A stretch of DNA of 64,000 nucleotides from Kordiimonas pumila (lineage in GTDB: Bacteria > Pseudomonadota > Alphaproteobacteria > Sphingomonadales > Kordiimonadaceae), in the NCBI RefSeq assembly GCF_015240255.1, contig NZ_CP061205.1, positions 2,005,501 through 2,069,500 on the forward strand, given 5' to 3'. Both the position numbers and the translations under genes were made by a program. Below, piece after piece: positions 28,978 through 37,318 of the stretch. Under the pieces are notes generated by a model, which was given only the letters and a program-made list of their open reading frames with translations, was not told the origin of the DNA and ran no database searches. The first letter of the stretch is position 1, and every line of letters begins with the position of its first letter.

Positions 28978-29382
28978 ATGATGACACAACCAGAAATACT
29001 ACTCAAAACCGCTGATCTACCATGGGTGCCTATTATTGAAGGTATTGATTTCAAGCTGCTTAGGGCTAGCTCAGAAACCGGCACATGGAGTGTTATCTTT
29101 AAGGCAAAAAAAGGTAGTTTCTTTCCTGCACACAAGCATTTTGGCGCAGGCGAATATCTCATGCTGAAAGGGCGGATGGAATACCGTGTCGGTGTTGCTG
29201 TTGAAGGGGATTATGGCTACGAGCCTATTGATTCCATTCATGAAATGACAACGTTCACAGAAGACTCTGAGCTTTTGTTCACGAACCACGGTGTTGTATT
29301 GTTTCTGAACGAAGACGGCACTTACGGCGAAGCGTTAGATTATAAATATGTCGCCGATCTAGCAGCACAGCACCTGAAATAA
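28978..29382 (+). CDS. Single-domain cupin, acetylacetone dioxygenase (Dke1)-like
   Basis: A 134-residue cupin. Motif 1 carries H52, H54 and E59 (AHKHFGAGEYLMLKG) and motif 2 carries H104 (FTNHGVVLF), the positions of the metal ligands. Length and layout resemble the ChrR-like cupins that include acetylacetone-cleaving dioxygenase Dke1 and 2,4'-dihydroxyacetophenone dioxygenase; these cut C-C bonds of beta-diketones or hydroxyketones with O2 to give a carboxylate and a second carbonyl product. That function is an inference supported by the next genes (acyl-CoA synthetase and acetoin-dehydrogenase-like complex). It begins 78 bases after the receptor. Confidence 0.75.
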   Translation: MMTQPEILLKTADLPWVPIIEGIDFKLLRASSETGTWSVIFKAKKGSFFPAHKHFGAGEYLMLKGRMEYRVGVAVEGDYGYEPIDSIHEMTTFTEDSELLFTNHGVVLFLNEDGTYGEALDYKYVADLAAQHLK

Positions 29383-29397
29383 GAACGGAATAAAACC

Positions 29398-30207
29398 ATG
29401 AATAGATGCAAGGGGAAGATTGCACTGGTAACGGGCGCTGGGCGCGGTATTGGTGCGGGTATTGCTAAAGAGTTTGCTGAGCAAGGTGCATTTGTGTTTG
29501 TGTCTGACCTAGATGAAAGCACTGCAAAGTCCACTGCTGCAGAGATTATCAGCAGTGGCGGCGCGGCGCTTGGTTTTGGGCTTGATGTAACCTCTGGTGA
29601 TGATTGGGCACGGGTTACTGACTTGGTGGCAAAGGAAAAGGGCCGCCTTGATATTCTGGTGAATAATGCGGGCATTGAAACCATAGCGACTATTGCCGAC
29701 ATTACATATGAGCAGTGGCGTCGTACGCAAGACATCAACGTAGATGGTGTTTTTCGCGGCATAAAGTCATGTTTAGACCTTCTAAAGGTCTCTGGTGCGG
29801 ATACGCCGTCGGGTGCTTCTATTATTAACCTGTCTTCTATTGCAGGCTTGGTGGGGGTAACGGATCAGGTTGCGTACAATACATCAAAAGGTGCTGTCAG
29901 AATTATGACCAAAGCTATGGCAATTGAGTTTGCAGCACATGGCTATAATATTCGCGTTAATTCCATACATCCAGGCGTTATTGGTACAGCCATGATGGAT
30001 GAGGTTTATGAAACCTGGCAAAAGAATAACACTGTCGGTACACAAAATATGGACGAAGTGAAAGAAATCGTCGTCAACATGCACCCTCTGAAGCGCATTG
30101 GTAGCCCAAAGGATATTGCAATGGGTGCTGTGTATTTAGGGTCTGATGAATCTGGCTTTGTTACGGGGGCTGAACTGGTGATCGATGGGGGCTGGGTTGC
30201 ACAATGA
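29398..30207 (+). CDS. Short-chain dehydrogenase/reductase
   Basis: A 269-residue classical SDR with TGAGRGIG at residues 12-19 (cofactor binding), NNAG near 90 and the Ser/Tyr-x3-Lys active site in SSIAGLVGVTDQVAYNTSKG. It ends in the usual VTGAELVIDGGW. The sequence after the glycine motif (VFVSDLDES) has an acidic residue, favouring NAD(H). It resembles secondary-alcohol dehydrogenases. In this operon it may interconvert a hydroxyketone and a diketone. It overlaps the next gene by 4 bases. Confidence 0.9.
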   Translation: MNRCKGKIALVTGAGRGIGAGIAKEFAEQGAFVFVSDLDESTAKSTAAEIISSGGAALGFGLDVTSGDDWARVTDLVAKEKGRLDILVNNAGIETIATIADITYEQWRRTQDINVDGVFRGIKSCLDLLKVSGADTPSGASIINLSSIAGLVGVTDQVAYNTSKGAVRIMTKAMAIEFAAHGYNIRVNSIHPGVIGTAMMDEVYETWQKNNTVGTQNMDEVKEIVVNMHPLKRIGSPKDIAMGAVYLGSDESGFVTGAELVIDGGWVAQ

Positions 30208-32072
30208 CCTCGGAGGCCATTAATACAGATACTTACTGGGAAACTGCGGCACAGGCAGTTGACTGGTTTAGCCCGTGGCATACTCTTGTTAATACAGAGG
30301 ATGGCCCCGGTGCAAAATGGTTTGACGGCGCAACCTGCAACACCTGCCACAATGCGGTAGACAGGCATGTAGCAGCAGGGGGCGCTGACCGGGCCGCGCT
30401 TATTTACGAAAGCCCCGTAACGGGCAGTGAAAAAACATACACATACGGTGATCTGCAAAAAGAAGTGGCGCTGCTTGCGGGGGTGCTTGCTGCAAACGGT
30501 GTTTGTAAGGGTGACCGGGTTATTATTTATATGCCGATGGTGCCAGAGGCTGTCTTCGCCATGCTTGCCTGTGCGCGCCTCGGGGCTATTCATTCTGTTG
30601 TTTTTGGTGGCTTTGCAGATCATGAGCTTGCCAAGCGTATTCAGGATGCCACCCCAAAACTGGTTTTGGCAGCCTCTTGTGGTATAGAGCCATCAAGGGT
30701 TGTGGCGTATAAGCCGCTTCTTGATAGTGCGATTAAACTCTCTAGCCATAAGCCAGGCTGCTGTATTATTTTACAGCGCGAACAGCTAAAGGCTGAGCTT
30801 GTGGAAGGCAGGGATATTGATTGGGCAGAAGCGCTTCTGAGCGCCAGCCCACACGGTGTTGTACCTGTTGCCGCAACAGACCCTTTGTATATTCTCTACA
30901 CATCAGGGACCACAGGCGCACCAAAAGGTGTGGTCAGAGATAACGGCGGCCATATGGCGGCGCTCACTGCGACCATGCAAAATTTTTACGGTGTTGGTGC
31001 GGGCGATGTGTTTTGGGCAGCGTCAGATATTGGCTGGGTGGTGGGGCATAGCTATATTGTTTATGCACCGCTGCTGGTTGGTGCAACAACCATTCTGTTT
31101 GAAGGCAAGCCAGTCGGCACGCCAGATGCGGGCGTTTTTTGGCGAACGGTTGAAAAATATAAGGTTAAGGCGCTTTTTACAGCACCCACCGCCATTAGGG
31201 CAATCAGGCGGGATGACCCTACGGGCAGCTTTATCAAAAAAGCAGATATAAGCACCCTAAAGGCTCTGTTTTTAGCCGGCGAACGCGCTGACCCACCTAC
31301 AATAGAGTGGGCAAAAGCAGAACTGAATATACCTGTGATAGATCACTGGTGGCAAACCGAGCTTGGCTGGCCAGCGCTTGGTGTGCCGCTTGTGGGAGCT
31401 GATATTCATATTAAAACCGGCAGTGCTGGCAAACCTGTTACAGGGTTTACTGTTCTTACGCTGGATGAAGCAAGCCGCCCATTACCAACAGGGGAAATGG
31501 GCGACATTGTGATTAAGCTTCCTTTGCCACCGGGGGCTTTTCCGGCGCTTTGGCAAAATATGGAAGGCTATAAAAAAGCTTATTTTTCAAAGCACGCCGG
31601 ATATTACCTGACAGGGGATGCAGGCTATATAGATGATGACGGCTTTGTCTATGTTATGGCCCGCACCGACGACATTATAAATGTAGCAGGCCACCGCCTT
31701 TCAACTGGTGATATGGAAGAAGTGATCGCGGGCCATCCCGCAGTCGCCGAATGTGCTGTTATGGGGGTAAGTGATCCTATTAAAGGCATGATCCCCGTTG
31801 GGCTTGCCGTGCTTTCATCAGGGGCAGGTGTCGATACAGCAGTAATTGGGCGGGAAATAGTGACGCGTGTGCGCGACCAGATCGGCCCGGTAGCAGCCTT
31901 TAAGCATGTTGGTTTTGTAAAGCAGCTTCCAAAAACACGGTCAGGCAAAATATTGCGCGCAACACTGCGCAAAATTGCAGACGGCGAAACGGTTGTAACA
32001 CCAGCCACAATCGATGACCCCCTCACGCTTGAATATGCACGTAATGCCTTTAAGGGCATGGGATTAGGGTAA
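30204..32072 (+). CDS. Acyl-CoA synthetase, PrpE/acetyl-CoA synthetase family
   Basis: A 622-residue AMP-forming ligase that would activate a short carboxylate (propionate or acetate class) to its CoA thioester. It has the N-terminal ACAS motif region, the phosphate-binding loop YTSGTTGAPKG near residue 230, SDIGWVVGHSYIVY, the WWQTELGWP motif of short-chain synthetases, the hinge region and the catalytic lysine in KTRSGKILR near the C-terminus. It most resembles propionyl-CoA synthetase PrpE. In the operon it could activate the carboxylate released by the cupin. The GTGA/ATGA overlap with the SDR implies coupling. Confidence 0.88.
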   Translation: MTSEAINTDTYWETAAQAVDWFSPWHTLVNTEDGPGAKWFDGATCNTCHNAVDRHVAAGGADRAALIYESPVTGSEKTYTYGDLQKEVALLAGVLAANGVCKGDRVIIYMPMVPEAVFAMLACARLGAIHSVVFGGFADHELAKRIQDATPKLVLAASCGIEPSRVVAYKPLLDSAIKLSSHKPGCCIILQREQLKAELVEGRDIDWAEALLSASPHGVVPVAATDPLYILYTSGTTGAPKGVVRDNGGHMAALTATMQNFYGVGAGDVFWAASDIGWVVGHSYIVYAPLLVGATTILFEGKPVGTPDAGVFWRTVEKYKVKALFTAPTAIRAIRRDDPTGSFIKKADISTLKALFLAGERADPPTIEWAKAELNIPVIDHWWQTELGWPALGVPLVGADIHIKTGSAGKPVTGFTVLTLDEASRPLPTGEMGDIVIKLPLPPGAFPALWQNMEGYKKAYFSKHAGYYLTGDAGYIDDDGFVYVMARTDDIINVAGHRLSTGDMEEVIAGHPAVAECAVMGVSDPIKGMIPVGLAVLSSGAGVDTAVIGREIVTRVRDQIGPVAAFKHVGFVKQLPKTRSGKILRATLRKIADGETVVTPATIDDPLTLEYARNAFKGMGLG

Positions 32073-32081
32073 GGACAAGAC

Positions 32082-33080
32082 ATGAAAAAAAATGACACAC
32101 GGTTATGGATGTATTCAAACATGGTAAAAAGCCGTGTTTATGAAGAACGCATAAAGGTGGCATACCTTGAAGGCAAGCAGCCGCTTTTTAACATGGCAAA
32201 AGGCCCTGTGCCCGGCGAAATGCACCTTTCAAATGGGCAGGAACCCTGTGCTGTTGGTGTGTGTGCGCACCTGCGGGCTGATGATGCTGTTACCGCCACC
32301 CACCGCCCCCATCATATTGCCATTGCAAAAGGGGTGGACCTAAAAGGTATGACGGCAGAGATTTTTGGCAAGGAAGCAGGACTTTCTGGCGGCAAGGGCG
32401 GCCATATGCATATCTTTGATGCCAAGGTGAATTTTGCCTGTAGTGGTATTATTGCTGAAGGCATGGGCCCAGCGGTGGGCGCAGCGGTTGCTGCCAAAAT
32501 GCGCGGTAGCGATGCGGTGGCAGTTTCTTTCATTGGCGAAGGGGCGGCGAACCAGGGGGCATTCCACGAATCTCTTAATCTGGCAGCGGTATGGAAAGCT
32601 CCCGTTGTTTTTATTATTGAAGATAATTCATGGGGTATTTCTGTTCATAAAGATAAGTCTACGGCGGTGAAACGCAATTCAGACCGTGCTTCAGCCTACG
32701 GTATGCCCGGCTATTTTATTGAAAAGAACGACCCAGACAAAATTTATGAAGTAGCAGGCGAAGCCATCAGCCGTGCTCGCAGGGGAGAAGGCCCCACGCT
32801 CATTGAAATAGAAACAGTGCGCCTTGAGGGGCACTTCATGGGCGATGCTGAAGGTTACCGCCCTGAGAGCGAAAAAACAGCGCTTGCGAGTATAGACCCA
32901 ATCCCGCTTTACAGAGCAAAGCTGATAGCAGAAGGCATTGCAGAAGAGGCATTGCTGCACTCGATTGAAGCGAAAGCAACAGCCGAGGTAGATGCAGTTT
33001 TTGCATTTGCACGCGCAACGCCGTTACCGGCACCAGAGCAGGCATTTGACTGCGTTTTCATGGCTAAGCCAGCAGCATAA
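32082..33080 (+). CDS. Thiamine-dependent dehydrogenase E1 alpha subunit (AcoA-like)
   Basis: A 332-residue E1 alpha subunit. It has the TPP-binding motif GEGAANQGAFHESLNLA (about residues 150-166) ending in IIEDNSWGIS, and the HRPHH region near residue 75. It forms an alpha2beta2 E1 with the next gene and decarboxylates or cleaves a 2-oxo or acetoin-type substrate, passing the acyl group to lipoyl-E2. Compared with pyruvate dehydrogenase E1 alpha, the size and absence of long insertions resemble acetoin dehydrogenase AcoA. Nine bases separate it from the ligase gene. Confidence 0.88.
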   Translation: MKKNDTRLWMYSNMVKSRVYEERIKVAYLEGKQPLFNMAKGPVPGEMHLSNGQEPCAVGVCAHLRADDAVTATHRPHHIAIAKGVDLKGMTAEIFGKEAGLSGGKGGHMHIFDAKVNFACSGIIAEGMGPAVGAAVAAKMRGSDAVAVSFIGEGAANQGAFHESLNLAAVWKAPVVFIIEDNSWGISVHKDKSTAVKRNSDRASAYGMPGYFIEKNDPDKIYEVAGEAISRARRGEGPTLIEIETVRLEGHFMGDAEGYRPESEKTALASIDPIPLYRAKLIAEGIAEEALLHSIEAKATAEVDAVFAFARATPLPAPEQAFDCVFMAKPAA

Positions 33081-33091
33081 AGGGGGCAAAT

Positions 33092-34108
33092 ATGTCTACA
33101 GCAAAAAGAAAACTAACCATTGCCCGCGCCATGAGCGAAGCCATCGCGCAGGAGATGGAGGCAGATAGCAATGTTATTGTTATGGGCGAAGACATTGGCG
33201 CTTTAGGCGGTGTATTCGGCACCACACAAGGGCTTCTGGAAAAGTTTGGGCCAGAGCGGGTGCGCGATACGCCTATTTCAGAAACCGGCTTTATTGGCGC
33301 AGCGGTTGGCATGGCCGCTGCTGGCATGAAACCTGTTGTGGAACTGATGTTCGTTGATTTCTTCGGCGTATGTATGGATTCAATTTATAATCTGGCAGCA
33401 AAGCAGGCTTATTTCTCAGGCGGGCAAGTTACATGCCCCATGGTGCTCATGACATCAGTGGGCGGTGGCTACGGTGATGCAGGCCAGCATTCCCAGTGTC
33501 TTTATGCAACTTTTGGCCACTTGCCGGGGCTGAAGGTGGTAACACCGTCTAATGCGCGCGATGCAAAAGGCCTGATGATTGCGGCGATAAACGACCCGAA
33601 CCCGGTTGTCTTTATGTTTCATAAGGCCCTGCAGGGCATGGGCTGGTTGGGCACGGTGAAGCGCTCAATCACCGATGTACCTGTTGAACGCTATGAAATC
33701 CCCATTGGCAAGGCTGAGGTCGTAAAGGAAGGCAGCGATCTTACAATTGTTGGCTTTGGTGCCACGCTACATATGGCACTGGATGCCGCTGAAAAGCTTG
33801 CTCAAGACGGCGTGCATGCAGAGGTTATTGACCTGCGCTCTATTGTGCCGCTTGACCGGGAAACGGTTATCAAGTCGGTACAAAAAACCGGCCGCCTTGT
33901 TGTGGTGGACGATGATTATAAGTCTTACGGTGTGGCCTCAGAGGTTATCACCTCTGTTGTTGAAACAGACGGCCTTATAATGAAAGCCGCCCCCCAGCGC
34001 GTTACTTTCCCAGACATTCCGGTGCCATTCTCCCCCGCACTTGAGCATTTTGTATTACCAAATGCTGACAAGGTTGAAGCCGCTGCCCGTCATGTTTTTA
34101 GTCATTAG
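33092..34108 (+). CDS. Thiamine-dependent dehydrogenase E1 beta subunit (AcoB-like)
   Basis: A 338-residue E1 beta subunit with a transketolase-type pyrimidine-binding domain (VIVMGEDIGALGGVFGTTQG and DTPISETGFIGAAVGMA, the Glu contacting thiamine) and a C-terminal transketolase domain (IDLRSIVPLDRETVIKSVQK). It partners the alpha subunit encoded just upstream, 11 bases away. The substrate cannot be read from sequence; acetoin, diacetyl or a branched 2-oxoacid are the candidates. Confidence 0.9.
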   Translation: MSTAKRKLTIARAMSEAIAQEMEADSNVIVMGEDIGALGGVFGTTQGLLEKFGPERVRDTPISETGFIGAAVGMAAAGMKPVVELMFVDFFGVCMDSIYNLAAKQAYFSGGQVTCPMVLMTSVGGGYGDAGQHSQCLYATFGHLPGLKVVTPSNARDAKGLMIAAINDPNPVVFMFHKALQGMGWLGTVKRSITDVPVERYEIPIGKAEVVKEGSDLTIVGFGATLHMALDAAEKLAQDGVHAEVIDLRSIVPLDRETVIKSVQKTGRLVVVDDDYKSYGVASEVITSVVETDGLIMKAAPQRVTFPDIPVPFSPALEHFVLPNADKVEAAARHVFSH

Positions 34109-34117
34109 GAGGTAAAA

Positions 34118-34345
34118 ATGGATATTCAGATACCAGCAGATTTTTGGGAAGAAGATGTTGAGGGTGTTATTTCGTCATGGCTTTATGATGACGGCGACAC
34201 GGTTGAAAAAGGTGATGTCATTGTTGAAGTGATGGTTGAAAAGGTCATGCACGAACTGGAAGCACCTGCTTCTGGCATCTTGAAGCAACTTGTTGCAGAA
34301 GAAGAACCAGCTGCCAAGGGTTCTGTCGTTGGGCGCATTGAATAA
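34118..34345 (+). CDS. Free-standing lipoyl-domain protein
   Basis: A 75-residue protein that is nothing but one lipoyl domain. The lipoyl-lysine loop is VEVMVEKVMHELEAP, with K42 as the modification site in the hairpin turn. Usually this domain is the N-terminus of an E2 subunit, joined by a linker and a peripheral-subunit-binding domain to the catalytic core. Here it ends at a stop codon that overlaps the ATG of the catalytic-domain gene (TAATG), so the E2 is encoded as two coupled polypeptides. GGAGG precedes the ATG. Confidence 0.92.
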   Translation: MDIQIPADFWEEDVEGVISSWLYDDGDTVEKGDVIVEVMVEKVMHELEAPASGILKQLVAEEEPAAKGSVVGRIE

Positions 34346-35013
34346 TGGACGCTGATACCAGCTTTATCAAGTTTGCCGGGGTGCGCGGTATGATCGCCCG
34401 TAACATGATGGGCAGCCTGCACGGCGGTGCCCAGCTTACCTACACGACAGATGTTGATGTATCTGCACTTATTGCGGCAAGGGCTGCATGTAAGGCAGCA
34501 GGGTCAGCGATTAGTTATGAAGACATGATGCTGAAAGTGGTTTCTACAGCGCTTTTAAACCATCCTGCCCATAATGGTACGGTGGATGAAACAGGGGCAA
34601 CCTTGTCTGCTGCTATTCATATGGCCTTTGCGGTGGCATCTCCTACAGGGCTTATGGTGCCTGTGGTCAGAGATGTTCAGGCAAAAACGCTTGTTGAAAT
34701 TGCTGATGCGCGCCGAGATCTTGTTAACAAGGCGCAGGCAGGCAAACTGGAAATCAAGGATATGAAGGGTGGCACCTTTACCCTGAGCAACCTTGGCCAA
34801 ACACGGGTGGACCATTTTACCCCTATTTTGAATGCTGGGCAGATTGCGCTTTTGGGTGTGGGGCGTATTCGCCAATACCCATCAGGCACGGGTACGCCGC
34901 TGATGGGATTATCCCTTACGGCTGACCACCGCGTTGTTGATGGCTGGGCATCGGGCCAGTTTTTAACCGAGATTGCCGAGCGGCTAGAAAGCTTCAGCGT
35001 AGATGGCGCCTGA
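34345..35013 (+). CDS. E2 acyltransferase catalytic domain without lipoyl domain
   Basis: A 222-residue 2-oxoacid dehydrogenase acyltransferase core of the chloramphenicol acetyltransferase fold. The catalytic motif ADHRVVDG carries H195 and D199. FAVASPTGLMVPVVRD and GGTFTLSNLG are conserved. It starts directly with RGMIARNM, the beginning of the catalytic core, so the lipoyl domain and the E1/E3-binding domain are absent. It presumably takes acyl groups from the 75-residue lipoyl protein. It overlaps the lipoate ligase gene by 11 bases. Confidence 0.92.
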   Translation: MDADTSFIKFAGVRGMIARNMMGSLHGGAQLTYTTDVDVSALIAARAACKAAGSAISYEDMMLKVVSTALLNHPAHNGTVDETGATLSAAIHMAFAVASPTGLMVPVVRDVQAKTLVEIADARRDLVNKAQAGKLEIKDMKGGTFTLSNLGQTRVDHFTPILNAGQIALLGVGRIRQYPSGTGTPLMGLSLTADHRVVDGWASGQFLTEIAERLESFSVDGA

Positions 35014-35749
35014 TGGCACAGTGTGCAGGCACATGTGCCGCGATAGCTTGGAGGCTGTAACGCTTACTGCGCAAGCGCACGTTGCTGCAGATTACATCCT
35101 ATTGAAAGCCATGACGGATAGTGTTTATGCAGCGCCCAAAGCAAGGCTATGGCTTAATGAGCGCTGCCTTGTTGTGGGTAAATCAGTGGCGCGGCAGGGG
35201 GCGTTTCAGGTGGCCCAAAAAGCCCTTCACCAGCAGGGCATGCCTGTTGTTGTCCGTGACACAGGTGGCACAGTTGTGCCGCACGGCCCAAATGTGCTGA
35301 ATCTGTCTCTTTTCAGGCGTGTTTCTACCGGTGAAAAATCTGTCAGCGACAGCTATAAAATACTGTGTTCAGGGGTTACTAAAACGCTTTCTAGCTTAGG
35401 TGTTACAGCAACTGTTGGGCCGGTACCGGGTAGTTACTGCGACGGTGACTATAATATTGTTGTTGCAGGAAAAAAGCTTGCGGGCACCGCGCAGCGCTGG
35501 CGTAAATGCAGTGATGGTTCTGGCGATTGGTTGGTGCTCACTCACGCCTCCATATCCATTGGCGCTGACCCGGAGGCCGAGGATGCTATCGCTGTACTTT
35601 ATAAGCATATGGGCTGGCCGGATATGTTCGAGCGAAGTGCCCATGTTTCTCTTGCTGAATGTATCAGCACGCACATTCACGATTTGACAAATTTTTTCTA
35701 TCATCAAATGCAGCAACACTATCAAAGATCAGGGTATATTTTGATTTAA
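35003..35749 (+). CDS. Lipoate-protein ligase-like protein
   Basis: A 248-residue protein of the biotin/lipoate ligase fold. Diagnostic parts are ARQGAFQVAQKALHQQGMPV, DTGGTVVPHGPNVLNLSL (the RRxxGG-like substrate loop, here RDTGGTV) and DGDYNIVVAGKKLAGTAQRW with the catalytic lysine region. It would load lipoate or octanoate onto the neighbouring lipoyl domain. A dedicated copy inside the operon, overlapping the E2 gene by 11 bases, suggests specificity for the free-standing domain. The start could be the ATG at 35003 or the one at 35033. Confidence 0.82.
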   Translation: MAPDGTVCRHMCRDSLEAVTLTAQAHVAADYILLKAMTDSVYAAPKARLWLNERCLVVGKSVARQGAFQVAQKALHQQGMPVVVRDTGGTVVPHGPNVLNLSLFRRVSTGEKSVSDSYKILCSGVTKTLSSLGVTATVGPVPGSYCDGDYNIVVAGKKLAGTAQRWRKCSDGSGDWLVLTHASISIGADPEAEDAIAVLYKHMGWPDMFERSAHVSLAECISTHIHDLTNFFYHQMQQHYQRSGYILI

Positions 35750-35826
35750 AAGGGTATTTAAAAACAGCGTCTTGTGGCATTTCATAAATATCTGTAATAA
35801 CAAAGAAAATGAAAGGCAGATTCTGT

Positions 35827-36579
35827 ATGTCCAAACTCTCGTCTATTTTTTGCTATCCGATTAAAGGCTTAAATGGCCAAAAGCTGGAACAGGTTACCCT
35901 GATTGAAAATACATGTCTGCCATATGACAGAATGTATGCTCTTGCTTTGGCAGACACAGAATTTGACCCTGAAAACCCGGTCTTTTTGCCAAAACGCCAT
36001 TTTTTAATGTTAATGCGCGATGAGAAACTGGCAGAGCTGGAAACGGTTTTTTCTGAAGAAGGTCATATACTTACCATAAAAAAAGACGGTGTTGAACTGC
36101 TGACCGCAGCTTTGGATGCGCCTGGTGGTGAAGCTGCGCTTGCAGATTTCTTTTACGACTTTATGGGCGGCAGCTTAAAAGGAAAACCTAGGCTTGTGAA
36201 AGCACCGGGCCATATGTTTGCTGATGTACCACAAAAAAACCTGACCATCATTAACCTTGATACAGTGAAAGATATTGAAGCCAAGACAGGGCTTACTATT
36301 GATCCGCGCCGTTTTCGGAGTAATCTTTACGTTGAAGGCATTGGTGCATGGCGCGAATTTGATTTGATAGATCAAAGCTTTACCATTGGGGATGTTACAT
36401 TTTCGGCCCTGTCACGGGTTGACAGGTGCGCGGCAACAAATGTTAATCCCGATACCGCTGAGCGCGATATGAATCTACCGCTGCAAATACGTAAAAACTA
36501 TGGTCACCTTGACTGCGGTATTTATGTTGATGTGATTAAAGGTGGTATGCTCAAAAAAGGCGATACCATTACGCTATAA
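35827..36579 (+). CDS. MOSC-domain protein
   Basis: About 250 residues. It has an N-terminal MOSC beta-barrel (SIFCYPIKGLNGQKLEQVTL, YDRMYALAL) followed by a C-terminal MOSC domain (DPRRFRSNLYVEGIGAWREF, RVDRCAATNVNPDTAERD). The conserved cysteine in RVDRCAATNV is the expected molybdenum-sulfur or Moco ligand of the family. Relatives (YcbX/mARC-like) reduce N-hydroxylated compounds. The ATG at 35827 begins at MSKLSSIF; a start six codons upstream is possible. Its last six bases overlap the convergent gene. Confidence 0.9.
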   Translation: MSKLSSIFCYPIKGLNGQKLEQVTLIENTCLPYDRMYALALADTEFDPENPVFLPKRHFLMLMRDEKLAELETVFSEEGHILTIKKDGVELLTAALDAPGGEAALADFFYDFMGGSLKGKPRLVKAPGHMFADVPQKNLTIINLDTVKDIEAKTGLTIDPRRFRSNLYVEGIGAWREFDLIDQSFTIGDVTFSALSRVDRCAATNVNPDTAERDMNLPLQIRKNYGHLDCGIYVDVIKGGMLKKGDTITL

Positions 36580-37173
36580 TGGTTTTTTAGCCTTAGAGGG
36601 TGTTTTGGCGGGCGCTTGTTCTGGTTGGGCTTCTTCGTCCTCGGGGGCAGAAATTATACCAAGCTTGATAGCGTCCTGAATAAGCGTGTCAGGGCGCTCT
36701 GTGGTGATGCCGCTGGTGTTAGGCTTAAACTTCAGAATGACTGTTGGTAATAGGCTGAGCTCCATTTCCAGATCTGAAAAATAAAATTGCTGGAAGTTCA
36801 GGTTCTTTCTGGCAGATGTTGCCCTGAACAGGGATACGAGAATGGTATGAACAAGCCGCTTACCGCGCACCTCGTGTAATATTGCCATGCGTTCTTCATC
36901 ATCGATAATTTCACGCAGTCGCAGGTGCGGGGTAATGCGCGGTGACAGGCCAATTCCAACTTCTATCTCGGTAATGTCGTAGCCAGCGCGTTCAATATAG
37001 GGAATTGCTTCGTTAAAGCTTTGGGTTGTTTTTCTGAGGGTGTCGCCGCTATAGCCCTTTAGACCATTCAGAAGCTTAGAGTATGTAAGACGCGCGTTCT
37101 GGGCCCATGTTTTGGGCGCAGGGCCCATAACAATGTCACGTAGTTCATCATATATGTCGGTTAACTTCGCCAC
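36574..37173 (-). CDS. Conserved-looking hypothetical protein
   Basis: I do not recognise the family. The 199-residue protein has no signal peptide. Its N-terminal half looks helical (DIYDELRDIVMGPAPKTWAQ, SFNEAIPYIERAGYDI). The middle has alternating strands (FQQFYFSDLEMELSLLPTVI). The end is a low-complexity Pro/Ala/Lys tail (about the last 30 residues). It is monocistronic and ends opposite the MOSC gene with a 6-base overlap. Confidence 0.65.
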   Translation of the reverse strand: MAKLTDIYDELRDIVMGPAPKTWAQNARLTYSKLLNGLKGYSGDTLRKTTQSFNEAIPYIERAGYDITEIEVGIGLSPRITPHLRLREIIDDEERMAILHEVRGKRLVHTILVSLFRATSARKNLNFQQFYFSDLEMELSLLPTVILKFKPNTSGITTERPDTLIQDAIKLGIISAPEDEEAQPEQAPAKTPSKAKKPL

Positions 37174-37272
37174 AGTATCATCCAGCTAAACAATTAGAAC
37201 TTTCATACAGATCATGAAACCATGACGGTGAAAAAGTCCAGAAAAAGAAAGAGTTAATGATACTCTATAGGT

Positions 37273-37300
37273 AAAAGGGCCGCAAGTGCGACCCTTTTTG
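37273..37300 (-). terminator. Terminator of the acyl-CoA dehydrogenase pair
   Basis: On the minus strand AAAGGGTCGCACTTGC folds back on GCGGCCCTTTT with one mismatch, and a T-run follows. It lies 18 bases past the stop of the 364-residue acyl-CoA dehydrogenase gene. Confidence 0.75.
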
Positions 37301-37318
37301 TATAGCTACCCGGTAAGG

